A stretch of 64,000 nucleotides of DNA from Actinomyces massiliensis 4401292 (GCF_000269805.1 NZ_JH711482.1:34146-98145), one strand, 5' to 3'. Shown: positions 8,818 through 18,414, counted from the stretch's first letter. A program made the numbers and translations. The notes: generated from the sequence alone by a model not told the origin.

Positions 8818-10044
8818 TCAGGCGACGGTCGAGGCCGAGAGCCAGACCGTCGTCGTGGGCGGCACCACCAGGTGCCTGTCCTCCTGAAGCAGCGCCCCGG
8901 AGGCGAGCAGCACCTGGGCCTGCTCGGGCAGCGCCACGCCCTGCTCGGAGGTGTTGACCAGCACCAGGATGTCACGGTTCAGGAAGGTCAGGACATCCGT
9001 CGGGCACCAGTCGAGCCCGACGACGAAGGCGAAGGGCCCTGTCGCCAGGGCGTGCTCCCGCCGCACGTAGGTGGCGTGACGCACCGTGGCCAGGGGGGAG
9101 CCGAACTGGACGCCCTGCTCGCCCGAGCGCTCATCGATCAGCTCGGCGAGCTCCTGGGTACTGGTCGGCTTGTCCTTGTCCGGAAGGCTGATCTCGTCGC
9201 CCTGGCGCAGATAGACCGATCCCGGCAGGGCGAGAACGAGCGCCTGCAGCGCCAGCGAGCGGCGTCCGCGTTCCTCGTCGCCGGTCTCGAACCAGCGGCG
9301 CCCGTCGCCGGGGTCGGTTGACTCGACGAGTCGGTAGCTGGGCAGGTAGCGCCACGCGGGCGGGGCTCCGAAACGGTCGTGCTCGTCGAGAGAGTGCGTG
9401 ATGTGCCGGGTCAAGGACTCCGCGTTCCAGCGGGTGAGCATGAGCGCGTCGTCGCGCAGGTGGTGCAGCCAGTCGTCCTGCAGGTGGTGGCGCAGTGCGG
9501 AGGGGTAGTCCGCGGAGACGTCGGCTCCGATGAGGCCGTCGTCGACGTGCTCGGCCACGATGGCCTGCAGGATGGCGAAGTACTCGCTGAGCCGGTTCAG
9601 GTCGGTCTCGGCGCTGACCTCGGGGGGCACGATCGTGCCCAGGTCGACTCCGTCGGCACCCTCGGCGAGGAACGCGGCCGCGCGCTCCATGAGCCCCTCC
9701 CGACCGCGCTCCTGACCGGTGAAGATCGGGCCCGCGTCGTGGGCGTGAATCCCGGTGACGGGGCCCAGCGCCCCGGAGATCCTGGTGATGACGCGCAGGC
9801 CGAGCTCATGAGCCCGGCCTGCGAAGGAGCGGAAGGAGGACAGGTCCCCTGTGGTGGGGACCCGTGAGGGGCGCACGAGCACCACGTTGAAGCCGAGTGA
9901 GGCGACATGGTCCAGAACGCCGTGGGCCGCGTCCAGATCGGCGGCGCTGACCTCGAAGGAGTCGATCTCGTAGACGAGGCCGTCGCGCCACCACTCCAGT
10001 GGCCCGTTGTAGACGCGGTGGATGAGCGTGGTGGTGGTCGTCAC
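8818..10044 (-). CDS. Alpha-amylase/GH13-like protein, probably lacking catalytic residues
   Basis: A 408-residue protein whose fold signals are those of GH13 alpha-glucosidases: WWRDGLVYEI near the N-terminus, LGFNVVLVRPSRVPTTGD (beta-strand 2 region), LALPGSVYLRQGDEISLPDK (about 270-289, equivalent to the family's GxPYxYQGxE stretch) and a C-terminal beta domain with ILVLVNTSEQ and VVPPTTTVWL. The expected GH13 active-site regions are not recognisable: ADGVDLG stands where GFRxD is expected, and no acid/base Glu or NHD motif is visible. It may be a non-catalytic binding or regulatory relative. The GTG at 10044 follows GGGAGCC; the gene is divergent from dgt. Confidence 0.6.
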   Translation of the reverse strand: MTTTTTLIHRVYNGPLEWWRDGLVYEIDSFEVSAADLDAAHGVLDHVASLGFNVVLVRPSRVPTTGDLSSFRSFAGRAHELGLRVITRISGALGPVTGIHAHDAGPIFTGQERGREGLMERAAAFLAEGADGVDLGTIVPPEVSAETDLNRLSEYFAILQAIVAEHVDDGLIGADVSADYPSALRHHLQDDWLHHLRDDALMLTRWNAESLTRHITHSLDEHDRFGAPPAWRYLPSYRLVESTDPGDGRRWFETGDEERGRRSLALQALVLALPGSVYLRQGDEISLPDKDKPTSTQELAELIDERSGEQGVQFGSPLATVRHATYVRREHALATGPFAFVVGLDWCPTDVLTFLNRDILVLVNTSEQGVALPEQAQVLLASGALLQEDRHLVVPPTTTVWLSASTVA

Positions 10045-10122
10045 ACAGCGGCTCCCTTTCCTCCGGGTCCTGCCCGGCCGATCGATCGATCCGCGCGCCC
10101 GGTCGCCCACGGCTTCATGTGC

Positions 10123-10178
10123 ACACAAGATAATTACACAAGTTTACATCTCATAGTAGCCCCCTGCTGAGATACCTT
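10123..10178. promoter_or_regulatory. AT-rich divergent promoter region, GH13-like gene / dgt
   Basis: An unusually AT-rich stretch (about 10120-10160) separates the two divergent genes. It contains two direct ACACAAG copies (10123-10129 and 10136-10142, period 13). On the plus strand TACCTT (10173-10178) lies 6 nt before the dgt ATG, fitting a leaderless dgt transcript. Regulator binding to the ACACAAG repeats is speculative. Confidence 0.4.
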
Positions 10179-10184
10179 GTGGCC

Positions 10185-11522
10185 ATGTCCACCCACGGGA
10201 CACCGTCCCACGATCTCATCCCCCACGACGATCATGAGTCCATCGGTGAGGAGCGGGGCGAACTCGCCGGTTACGGGACGAGCGACATCGCCCGCTTCGT
10301 GCCCGAGCCCGCGAAGAACCCCCAGCGCACACCCTTCGAGCGCGACCGGGCGCGCGTGCTCCACTCCTCCGCACTGCGCCGCCTGGGCGCCAAGACTCAG
10401 GTTCTGGGACCCTCCAGCGACGACTTCGTGCGCACTCGTCTGACGCACTCCCTGGAGGTCGCCCAGGTGGGCCGCGCGCTCGGACAGGCGCTGGGCTGCG
10501 ATCCCGACGTCGTTGACGCCGCCTGCCTGTCCCACGACCTGGGCCACCCGCCCTACGGGCACAACGGGGAGAAGGCTCTCGATGTCGTGGCCGAGTCCAT
10601 CGGCGGATTCGAGGGCAACGCCCAGACCCTGCGCATCCTGACCCGCCTGGAGCCCAAGACCATGGACGCCTCCGGACGCTCGGTGGGCGTCAATCTGACT
10701 CGGGCCAGCCTCGACGCCGTGGCCAAGTACCCCTGGGCCAGGGGCGAGGGCCCGGGCGGCCCGGAGGGCAACAGTGCGCGCAAGTACTGCTGCTACGACG
10801 ACGACCGCGAGATCTTCTCCTGGATGCGTGCTGGTGCCCCGGTCGGGCGCCGTTGCCTCGAGGCCCAGCTCATGGACTTCTGCGACGACGTTGGCTACTC
10901 GGTCCACGACGTTGAGGACGCCATCGCCCTGCTGCGCATGGACCCGTCCCGACTGCGCGAGGACCGCGAGGTCGACTCCGTCATAGAGGACACCTGCGCC
11001 TGGTACGGGGCCGATCTCGACCGGGCCGCGCTCGGCGCGGCCTGGGAGCGACTGGCGGGCCTGCCCAGCTGGATCACGTCCTACAGTGGGGCGCCCGCCG
11101 ATGCCGCCGGGCTGAAGAACCTCACCAGCCAGCTCATCGGACGCTTCGTGTCCGCCGTCGCCGCGGCCACCCGCGATGTCTTCGGGAGCGGCCCACTGAC
11201 CCGCTATGACGCCGACCTGATCGTCCCCGATGAGACCGCCGCCGAGATCTTGATCCTCAAGGGCGCCGCTGTGCGATACGTCATGGCCCCGCGCGAGCAC
11301 GAGCCGGTCTACCTGCGCCAGCGCACCGAGCTGTTCGACCTGGCCGATGCCCTGCTGTCCGCCAAGGGCGAGTACCTGGAGCCCGTTTTCGCCTCCGCGT
11401 GGCGCGAGGCCGACGACGATGCGGGCCGTGTGCGTGCAGTCGTGGACCAGATCGCCTCTCTGACCGACACCTCGGCGCGCGCCTGGCACGCGCGCCTATG
11501 CGGCCTGCTCTCCGAGGTCTGA
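10185..11522 (+). CDS. dgt: Deoxyguanosinetriphosphate triphosphohydrolase-like protein
   Basis: Hydrolyses dNTPs to the deoxynucleoside and triphosphate. The HD metal site is clear: ARVLHSSALRRLGAKTQV (about 56-73), RTRLTHSLEVAQ with the first His, then ACLSHDLGHPPYGHNGE (about 113-129) with the His-Asp pair; a further metal Asp is in DFCDDVGYSVHDVEDA. At 445 residues it has normal length for the actinobacterial form. The ATG at 10185 is 6 nt after TACCTT. It directly precedes dnaG, a common arrangement in this phylum, with 36 nt between them. Confidence 0.92.
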   Translation: MSTHGTPSHDLIPHDDHESIGEERGELAGYGTSDIARFVPEPAKNPQRTPFERDRARVLHSSALRRLGAKTQVLGPSSDDFVRTRLTHSLEVAQVGRALGQALGCDPDVVDAACLSHDLGHPPYGHNGEKALDVVAESIGGFEGNAQTLRILTRLEPKTMDASGRSVGVNLTRASLDAVAKYPWARGEGPGGPEGNSARKYCCYDDDREIFSWMRAGAPVGRRCLEAQLMDFCDDVGYSVHDVEDAIALLRMDPSRLREDREVDSVIEDTCAWYGADLDRAALGAAWERLAGLPSWITSYSGAPADAAGLKNLTSQLIGRFVSAVAAATRDVFGSGPLTRYDADLIVPDETAAEILILKGAAVRYVMAPREHEPVYLRQRTELFDLADALLSAKGEYLEPVFASAWREADDDAGRVRAVVDQIASLTDTSARAWHARLCGLLSEV

Positions 11523-11558
11523 GGCTCCTGCAAAGCGCCTCTCGCCTAGGATGACGCC

Positions 11559-13562
11559 ATGGCGGGACTCATCAAGCGCGAGGACATCGATGCGGTGCGC
11601 GAGCGCGCGAGGATCGAGGACGTCGTCGGCGAGCACGTCACCCTCAAGAGCGGGGGAGTGGGCTCGCTGAAGGGACTGTGCCCCTTTCACGATGAGCGCA
11701 CCCCCTCCTTCAACGTCCGTCCCCAGCTGGGCCTGTGGCACTGCTTCGGCTGCGGCGAGGGCGGTGATGTCATCTCCTTCGTCCAGAAGATCAATAGTCT
11801 GTTCTTCGCCGAGGCCGTGGAGTACCTGGCCGGGCGGGTCGGCGTTCAGCTTCGCTACGAGGAGGGCGGCGGCCCGGTCACTCGCGGCATCGAGCCCGGC
11901 ACGCGTCAGCGCCTCCTGGAGGCCAATCGCCTCGCCGAGGTGTGGTTCCGCGAGCAGCTGGCCACTCCTGCGGCGCAGCCGGGGCGCGCTTTCCTGGGAG
12001 GGCGCGCCTTCGGCCCGGAGGAGGCCGCTCATTTCGGGGTCGGCTACGCCCCCTCCGGCTGGGACGGCCTGGCCAACATGCTGCGCTCCCGGGGCTTCAC
12101 CGAGCACGAACTCGTCGCCTCGGGCCTGTGCGGTCAGGGGGGCGCCGGCGGTTCGCGGATCTACGACCGCTTCCGCGATCGTCTCATGTGGCCCATACGC
12201 GATGTCACCGGCGCCACCGTCGGATTCGGCGGCAGACGCCTGTCGGAGGAGGACGCCGCTGTCCCCAAGTACCTCAACACCCCTGAGACCGCGATCTACC
12301 ACAAGGGCCAGGTGCTCTACGGCCTGGATTTGGCCAAGCGCGATATCGCGCGCGATCACCGTGTCGTCGTCGTCGAGGGCTACACGGACGTCATGGCCGC
12401 CCATCTGTCCGGGGTGACCACCGCGGTGGCCACCTGCGGCACCGCCTTCGGCGCGGATCACGTGCGCATCGTGCGCCGCCTCCTGGGGGACGCCGCCGAT
12501 CCCTCCGCCGGCGTCATCGCCGGTAATCGTGCCCGCGGTGGGGAGGTCGTCTTCACCTTCGACGGCGATGCCGCCGGGCAGAAGGCGGCTCTGCGCGCTT
12601 ACGGTGAGGACCAGCACTTCGCCGCGCAGACCTTCGTGGCGGTTGATCCGCACGGATACGATCCCTGCGATCTGCGCATGGCCGAGGGCAATGATGCGAT
12701 CCCACGGCTGCTGGAACGGCGGGTGCCCCTGTTCGAGTTCGTCGTGCGCACCTGCCTGGCCGACCTCGACCTGGACACCGCCGAGGGACGGGTGCGCGGC
12801 CTGCGCTCCGCCGCGCCGATCATCGCCGGTATCCGTGACCGGGCGCTGCGGCGGGAGTACACGCGGCGTCTGGCCGGATGGCTCGGCATGCCCGACTCCG
12901 AGGCCGTGGGGGCGGTGCGCGCCGCCGAGCGCCGGGGCGCGAGCGGTCCGGGCTCGCCAGGACCCGGCCCGCAGAACGCTCCGGATGCCGGAGCCGCTCC
13001 GGCCGGACTGCCACCGGTTGGCGACCCGGTGGCCAGACTCGAACGCCAGGCCCTGGAGGTGATCGTCCAGATGCCCGTGGTCGCCGCACGGGTCGGTGCC
13101 GATGACATCAGCCCGGTGGCGTTCGCCGTGCCGGTCCACCGGGCCGTGTTCGAGGCCATTGAGGCAGCCGGCGGGGCCGCAGAGGTCCCCAGTCTCATCT
13201 CCCGGGCCGAGGACTCCGGTCTGGCCCGCGCCGACGCCGTCAACCGGGCCACCGTCCACTGGATCGAGCAGGTGCGCGCCGGGGCCATAGGGCCGGTCAG
13301 CGCCGCCATCACCGAGTTGGCGGTGGCGCCCCTGCCTCTGACCCCGCCCCGGGAGCGGGGGGCCGAGCCCGAGCCGCACGTCGTCGAGCGCTACGCGCGG
13401 GGCGTCCTGTCGGCCCTGGCCCGGACCGGGATCAACCGCGAGCTCGCCGAACTGCGCGCCAGGCACCGTCGCATGACTGCCGATGACGCGGACTACCGCG
13501 ACGTCTTCGAACAGATCGTGGGCCTGGAGAACCGGCGCATGCAGATCGCTCGGGAGTCATGA
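11559..13562 (+). CDS. dnaG: DNA primase
   Basis: Makes RNA primers at the replication fork. The 667-residue protein has the CHC2 zinc finger in its first 70 residues (C-P-F-H at about 41-44 and HCFGCGEGGD near 61-70), the primase core, and the TOPRIM domain with VVVVEGYTDVMAAH (about 268-281) and FTFDGDAAGQKAA (about 331-343) carrying the acidic metal ligands. A Gly/Pro/Ala-rich linker (about 462-485) leads to the DnaB-interaction C-terminal domain. The ATG at 11559 follows TAGGAT by 6 nt, so the mRNA is probably leaderless rather than coupled to dgt. Unlike many bacteria, there is no rpoD or rpsU beside it. Confidence 0.96.
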   Translation: MAGLIKREDIDAVRERARIEDVVGEHVTLKSGGVGSLKGLCPFHDERTPSFNVRPQLGLWHCFGCGEGGDVISFVQKINSLFFAEAVEYLAGRVGVQLRYEEGGGPVTRGIEPGTRQRLLEANRLAEVWFREQLATPAAQPGRAFLGGRAFGPEEAAHFGVGYAPSGWDGLANMLRSRGFTEHELVASGLCGQGGAGGSRIYDRFRDRLMWPIRDVTGATVGFGGRRLSEEDAAVPKYLNTPETAIYHKGQVLYGLDLAKRDIARDHRVVVVEGYTDVMAAHLSGVTTAVATCGTAFGADHVRIVRRLLGDAADPSAGVIAGNRARGGEVVFTFDGDAAGQKAALRAYGEDQHFAAQTFVAVDPHGYDPCDLRMAEGNDAIPRLLERRVPLFEFVVRTCLADLDLDTAEGRVRGLRSAAPIIAGIRDRALRREYTRRLAGWLGMPDSEAVGAVRAAERRGASGPGSPGPGPQNAPDAGAAPAGLPPVGDPVARLERQALEVIVQMPVVAARVGADDISPVAFAVPVHRAVFEAIEAAGGAAEVPSLISRAEDSGLARADAVNRATVHWIEQVRAGAIGPVSAAITELAVAPLPLTPPRERGAEPEPHVVERYARGVLSALARTGINRELAELRARHRRMTADDADYRDVFEQIVGLENRRMQIARES

Positions 13563-13728
13563 GGATCCCCCGGGCCCGAGCCCGGCCGAGGTGCGGATGC
13601 GGGAGCACCCTGCCGATATCGACCGGGCCTCAGTGGGCGCAGAAGCATGACGCGGAAGCACGGGGCCGCAGACCGCGCAGGCCGCGCAGACCGCAGAATC
13701 TTCCCCCACCACCATTTACCCTAAAGCC

Positions 13729-14556
13729 ATGACCCTCGCCGTCGTCACCGATTCCGCCGCTTGTCTGCCGCCGGCGCTCGCGGACCGCTGCGGCATTGAA
13801 GTCGTGCCGCTCCATGCGATCGAGGATGGTGAGACTCCGTCCACCGCGCGGCCAAGTGTCGCTGAACTCGCGGCCGCCTACGCCTTCGCCCTGGAGCGCG
13901 CCGATGAGGTCCTCGCCATCCACATCAGCTCGGTGCTGTCGGGCACGGTGGACAACGCCCGTCTCGCCGCCCAAGAGCTCGCCGCCGGAGGCCGCTCGGT
14001 CCTCGTCCTGGACTCCGGCGTCTCCGGCGGGGCGCTGGGCCTGGCCGCCCTGGCGGCGGGCGAGGCCGGTGATGCGCGCCGCGGCGCTGCCCGGGCCCGG
14101 GAGTCTGCGTCGCGCTCCCACACCTTCTTCCTGGTCGAGGATCTGTCTGGCCTGCGGCGCAGCGGGCGCGTGGACCGCACGACCGGTCTGATGGGCGGCG
14201 CTCTCGGGATCCGGCCCGTGCTCACCATGTCAGCGGCAGGCGTTGCCGTCGCCGAGACCGTGCGCGGTTCGGCAAGGGCGCGGCGCCATTTGATCGCCCA
14301 GGCCGTTCGTGCCGCGGGCGGCGCGCATCTGAGCGGGCCGAGGCCGCCGGTCGAGCCCGTGCGCCTGGCCGTCCATTACGGGGAGGATCCTGCCCAGGGC
14401 AGGGAGCTCGAGAACGACCTGGCCGAGGCGATGGCTCAGGCCGGGGCGGTCGTGGAGTCCATCATGCGCTCGCCGGTGGACGCCGCCCACCGCGTCCACC
14501 TGGGCCCCGGGGCGCTGGGCATCGCCATCGCCCCTTGGCTGGGGCGCGGAAGGTGA
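13729..14556 (+). CDS. DegV family fatty-acid-binding protein
   Basis: Binds a fatty acid and presents it to fatty-acid kinase (role known for the family). The 275-residue product has the N-terminal VVTDSAACLPP (about 5-15), IHISSVLSGTVDNARLAA (about 64-81; the SSxLSGT lipid-headgroup loop) and FFLVEDLSGLRRSGRVDR followed by the GALGIRPVLTM segment, all family hallmarks. The ATG at 13729 is 6 nt downstream of a TACCCT -10 box. A fatty-acid kinase gene is not in this window. Followed by comEA, possibly by chance. Confidence 0.9.
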   Translation: MTLAVVTDSAACLPPALADRCGIEVVPLHAIEDGETPSTARPSVAELAAAYAFALERADEVLAIHISSVLSGTVDNARLAAQELAAGGRSVLVLDSGVSGGALGLAALAAGEAGDARRGAARARESASRSHTFFLVEDLSGLRRSGRVDRTTGLMGGALGIRPVLTMSAAGVAVAETVRGSARARRHLIAQAVRAAGGAHLSGPRPPVEPVRLAVHYGEDPAQGRELENDLAEAMAQAGAVVESIMRSPVDAAHRVHLGPGALGIAIAPWLGRGR

Positions 14557-14731
14557 CCGTCACCGGGGCCGCGCGAGCCTGAGGTCCGCACGCACCGTCT
14601 GCGATCCAGCAGCACCGGAAGCGCGCACACCGGACCTGCACGGCTCCACAAGCGGGTCTCGTGCACCCTCGCGCAGCTGCTGTCCACAGGCGGTGAGCGC
14701 CCCCGATCACCGCGGTTCTACCGTCGTCGTC

Positions 14732-15529
14732 ATGAGTGGTCGACGAGCGTTACGACGGGGCGGGCGGTCCCTCCAGAGCCTCGAGAGTCTTGTGCGCCTG
14801 GCCTGCTCCACCGACCCGGAGGAGCCGGTTCGCAGGCCCCGGCGCGCCGCCGTGGCGCCACGGGCCGCAATGATCCTGGGCGCCGCCCTCCTCGCCCTTG
14901 CACTCCTCCTTGCGCTGCGCACAGTGCTGACCTCACCTGGCTCCCGGTCTCAAGCCATCCCGGCGGCGACCACGACATCCGGAGCCGACGAGACGCCGGT
15001 GGGCGGGCGCTCCATTGATAATAATTCGGCGGGAACGGGCGCACTTCCGGGAGCGACCAGTGCCGAGCCGAATGGAACCGGCGAGCTTCTCGTGCACGTC
15101 ATCGGCGCCGTTCACACGCCGGGTGTTGTCAGACTCCCCGCGGGCTCGCGCGTCGTCGACGCCATTGATGCGGCCGGCGGAGCGTGCGAGGACGCCCAGA
15201 CCGATCAGCTCAACCTCGCCAGGCCCGTGACTGACGGCGAACAGGTGCGCGTCCCGGTGACGGGCGAGGCGCTCGAAGCGGCCCCTTCTGCGGATTCGGG
15301 CTCGGCCACGCCCACCGCTGGCGCGACGAATGGCTCGGGTCTGGTGAACATCAACACCGCCTCCGCCGACGATCTCGAGAAACTGCCCGGGATCGGGCCC
15401 GCCCTGGCTGAGCGGATCATCAGCCATCGACAGGCCAACGGCCCCTTCGCGAGCCTCGACGATCTGACGGACGTGCCCGGCATTGGGAAGGCCAAGCTCG
15501 AGGCCCTCAAGACGGAGGCGACCGTATGA
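14732..15529 (+). CDS. comEA: ComEA family DNA-binding protein
   Basis: Membrane-anchored DNA receptor for competence-type DNA uptake. The 265-residue protein has a basic cytoplasmic start, one membrane segment (about 46-66), a Ser/Thr/Gly-rich spacer, an SLBB domain (LLVHVIGAVHTPGVVRLPAG, about 116-150) and a C-terminal tandem helix-hairpin-helix (VNINTASADDLEKLPGIGP, then LTDVPGIGKAKLEAL). ATG 14732 is preferred over the GTG at 14693 because TACCGT (14719-14724) lies 7 nt upstream. Its stop overlaps the comEC start (ATGA), so translation of the two is coupled. Confidence 0.9.
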   Translation: MSGRRALRRGGRSLQSLESLVRLACSTDPEEPVRRPRRAAVAPRAAMILGAALLALALLLALRTVLTSPGSRSQAIPAATTTSGADETPVGGRSIDNNSAGTGALPGATSAEPNGTGELLVHVIGAVHTPGVVRLPAGSRVVDAIDAAGGACEDAQTDQLNLARPVTDGEQVRVPVTGEALEAAPSADSGSATPTAGATNGSGLVNINTASADDLEKLPGIGPALAERIISHRQANGPFASLDDLTDVPGIGKAKLEALKTEATV

Positions 15530-17328
15530 GCCCGCCCTGTGGAGACCCTTCCTCTCAGGGAGGCCGCCTGACCGGGAAGCAGAACGCTCCAGCATCGAGT
15601 CCGGCCCTGAGTCAGGCACCGAGTCAGGCATGGGCCCCAGTCCCAGGGGACGAGCCCGTCGAACCAGGAGGTTCACGGCGTTCGAGGAGCAGGCATCCTC
15701 ATCACCGAGTGCGCGAATCCGCTCCCGCCGCACTGGATGTGCGTCTGCTCCTGCCGGCCCTGGCCGCCTGGGCCAGTGCCGCCTGGGCCATCGGCCTTCC
15801 CGGTGAGCGGGCGTGGTCCCGAATCCTGATGGCGGCCCTCGTCCTGATGGTCCTCGCCCTCCCCCTGGGGATCTGCACTCATCGTTTCCGGCCTCCGCGG
15901 CACCGCTACGATCCGCGTCCCGGTGCCGGAGACCTGAAAGGATCTGCTGTTGGATCGGTGTGCGCCGGCCTTCTGCTGAGCACGGTCGCCGCGGTGGCGG
16001 TACTCGCCGTAGCCGCCGCCGGCTCATGGAGTCGGGCCGCTGACCCCTTGAGCCGGGCGGTTGCCGACGGGCGCACCGTCACGCTCATCGGCACCGTGAA
16101 GGCCGAGCCGCGTGCAGTGCCCGGGCCCGGCCGTACCACCGTGGTGACGGAGCTCGCCGTCACCACTGTCGACAAGCGCGCTTCCCGCCTGAGCGCCCTG
16201 GTTCTGGGCGGCCAGGAGTGGTTCGACATGCCCATGGGCGCCACCGTGCGCGTGCGCGCGGTGCCCAGTCCCGGCGATCCGGGGGAGGCGAACGCCGCCG
16301 TCGTGGGCTCTGGCGCTGCTGTTCGGCTCATCGCACCGCCGGCAGGTGCTCTGGCCGTGGTCGGCTCACTGCGAGCCGGGCTCGCCGATGCTGTGCAGCA
16401 TCCGCACGCGGTGTCGGGCCGATGGCGCTGGCCGGCTGGGGCGCCCGAGCTCGTCTCCGGGGTGGCGCTGGGAGACGACCATGCTCTGCCCGCCGATGTC
16501 CGCAAGGACATGCGCACCGTATCGATGACCCATCTCACAGCGGTGTCGGGAGAGCATGTTGCCATTGTCCTGGGCCTGGTCATGAGCGGCCTCGGGGTGC
16601 TTCCCAGGCGGTGGCGGGCCCTCGTCGGCGTTTTGGTACTGGCGGCGCTGGTCGTCCTGGTGCGGCCCGGCGGCTCTGTTCTGCGGGCGGCGGCCATGGG
16701 CGGGGTTCTGCTCATGGGCGCGGCCTCCGGAAGGCGCTCGGCATCCCTGCCGGCGCTGGGCGCTGCCATCATCGTTCTGCTGCTCATCGATCCCTGGCAG
16801 GCACGCTCCTTCGGCTTCGCCCTCTCGGTTGTGGCGACGGCGGGGATCCTGCTGGGTGCGCAGCCCGCGCGGGCGGCGCTGTCCCGGAGGCTGCCCCGGT
16901 GGGCGGCCGGGGCTCTGGCTGTGCCGTTGACCGCCCAGGCCGCCTGCGCCCCGGTCCTCGTGCTCATCCAGCCCCAGGTGAGCACGTGGGCGGTGCCGGC
17001 CAACGTCCTGGCGGCACCGGTCGTGCCCGTGGCAACCGTGGCCGGGCTGCTCGCAGCACTCGTGGCGCCGTGGTGGTCCGCGCTCGCGAGCGCTGTGGTC
17101 CTGCCCGCCGCCGCCTGCTGCTCCTGGTTGGTGGTTGTCGCCGGATTCTTCGCCGACCTGCCGGCAGCGAGCCTGGGGTGGCCCGGCGGGCGCGGCGGCG
17201 CCCTCGCTCTGGCGGCGCTCGAGGCCGTCGGAGCGGCGGTAGCCTCACGGCGGGGGCGCGCGAGTCTGCTGGCTGCCTGTGGGGCTTGTGGGTCCTGCCT
17301 GCGAGGCTCGCACCGACGCCGCCTGTGA
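15526..17328 (+). CDS. comEC: ComEC/Rec2 family channel protein, without C-terminal nuclease domain
   Basis: Inner-membrane DNA-uptake channel. The 600-residue protein starts with about 60 polar Ser/Pro-rich residues, then two membrane helices, an OB-like DUF4131 part (VTLIGTVKAEPRAVPGPGRT), and the ComEC competence core with SGVALGDDHALPADVRKDM and MTHLTAVSGEHVAIVLGLVM followed by about eight membrane segments. The metallo-beta-lactamase-like C-terminal domain found in full-length ComEC is absent; the protein ends shortly after the last helix in a basic Cys-containing tail, and no remnant of the domain is seen before holA. Start overlaps the comEA stop. Confidence 0.88.
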   Translation: MSPPCGDPSSQGGRLTGKQNAPASSPALSQAPSQAWAPVPGDEPVEPGGSRRSRSRHPHHRVRESAPAALDVRLLLPALAAWASAAWAIGLPGERAWSRILMAALVLMVLALPLGICTHRFRPPRHRYDPRPGAGDLKGSAVGSVCAGLLLSTVAAVAVLAVAAAGSWSRAADPLSRAVADGRTVTLIGTVKAEPRAVPGPGRTTVVTELAVTTVDKRASRLSALVLGGQEWFDMPMGATVRVRAVPSPGDPGEANAAVVGSGAAVRLIAPPAGALAVVGSLRAGLADAVQHPHAVSGRWRWPAGAPELVSGVALGDDHALPADVRKDMRTVSMTHLTAVSGEHVAIVLGLVMSGLGVLPRRWRALVGVLVLAALVVLVRPGGSVLRAAAMGGVLLMGAASGRRSASLPALGAAIIVLLLIDPWQARSFGFALSVVATAGILLGAQPARAALSRRLPRWAAGALAVPLTAQAACAPVLVLIQPQVSTWAVPANVLAAPVVPVATVAGLLAALVAPWWSALASAVVLPAAACCSWLVVVAGFFADLPAASLGWPGGRGGALALAALEAVGAAVASRRGRASLLAACGACGSCLRGSHRRRL

Positions 17329-17382
17329 TCGGCCCGTGTTCGCCTCGACGGGTATCTCGGCGCTGCGTGGCAGGCTTGCCCC

Positions 17383-18414
17383 ATGGCACCGACCCGACGC
17401 TCCTCCCGAGGCTCCCGACGCACACCGGAAGGACCCGCCTGGGATCAGGTCGACCTCGCACCGGTCGTCCTCATCCGCGCGGGCGAGGAGATCCTCGCCG
17501 ACCGCGCGGTGAGCCGGCTTCTGGCTCAAGCGCGTCAGCAGGATCCCTCCACCGAGATCAGCACGATCGAGGCCGCCGCCTACGAGCCCCACCAGCTCGA
17601 CACCCTCGCGTCCCCCTCTCTCTTCGGCGAGCCGAAACTCGTGCTGGTGCCCGCCCTGGAGCAGATGAACGACGCGCTGTTGACGGACCTGCTGGCCTAC
17701 ATCTCCGCTCCGGCCCCCGAGGTCGTCGTCCTGCTGCGCCACAACGGCGGCCAGCGCGGCAGAAAGCTCCTCAACGCCCTGGCCAAGTCGCCCTACCCCG
17801 TGGTGACCATCGAGGCCGTCAAGTCTCCCAAGGACAAGGCCGCGCTCGTGAGCTCTGATGCGCGCCGCATGGGCCGCCGTATGGAGCCCGAGGCCGTTGG
17901 CGCGCTCGTCGACGCCCTCGGCTCCGATTTGCGCGAGCTGTGCTCGGCCGTCGATCAGCTCGTCGCCGACACGCAGGGCACCATCACCCTCCAGGCGGTC
18001 AATACCTACTACGCGGGGCGATTCGAGGCCACCGGCTTCACCGTGGCGGATGCGGCGGCGGCGGGCAACGTCGCCAAGGCCATCACCGCTCTGCGTCACG
18101 CCATCGCCACCGGCACCGATCCAGTGCCGATCGTCGCCGCCCTGGCGATGAAGATCCGTCAGCTGGCCCGTGTAGCCGCCCTGGGGGGCAGGCGGGGCAT
18201 GAGTCCCAAGGATCTGGGTATGGCGCCCTGGCAGGTCGATCGCGCTCGCCGCGAGTTGTCCGGCTGGTCTGATGACGCCCTGGCCGTTGCCATTACCGCG
18301 GTCGCCCGAGCGGATGCCGAGGTCAAGGGCGAGGCGCGCGACCCCGTTCATGCCGTCGAGCGGGCAGTGCTCACCATCTGCAACGCCCGCCGGGGGCGGC
18401 TTCCCGCCCGTTGA
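17383..18414 (+). CDS. holA: DNA polymerase III subunit delta
   Basis: Clamp-loader subunit that opens the beta clamp. The 343-residue length and sequence fit HolA: VVLIRAGEEILADRAVSRLL near the start in place of a P-loop, SLFGEPKLVLV (about 82-92), the central DALGSDLRELCSAVDQLV (about 179-196) and VADAAAAGNVAKAITALRHAI in the C-terminal collar domain. It follows comEC by 54 nt in the common comEA-comEC-holA order. The usual next gene, rpsT, is displaced about 5 kb away and on the opposite strand. Confidence 0.92.
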   Translation: MAPTRRSSRGSRRTPEGPAWDQVDLAPVVLIRAGEEILADRAVSRLLAQARQQDPSTEISTIEAAAYEPHQLDTLASPSLFGEPKLVLVPALEQMNDALLTDLLAYISAPAPEVVVLLRHNGGQRGRKLLNALAKSPYPVVTIEAVKSPKDKAALVSSDARRMGRRMEPEAVGALVDALGSDLRELCSAVDQLVADTQGTITLQAVNTYYAGRFEATGFTVADAAAAGNVAKAITALRHAIATGTDPVPIVAALAMKIRQLARVAALGGRRGMSPKDLGMAPWQVDRARRELSGWSDDALAVAITAVARADAEVKGEARDPVHAVERAVLTICNARRGRLPAR

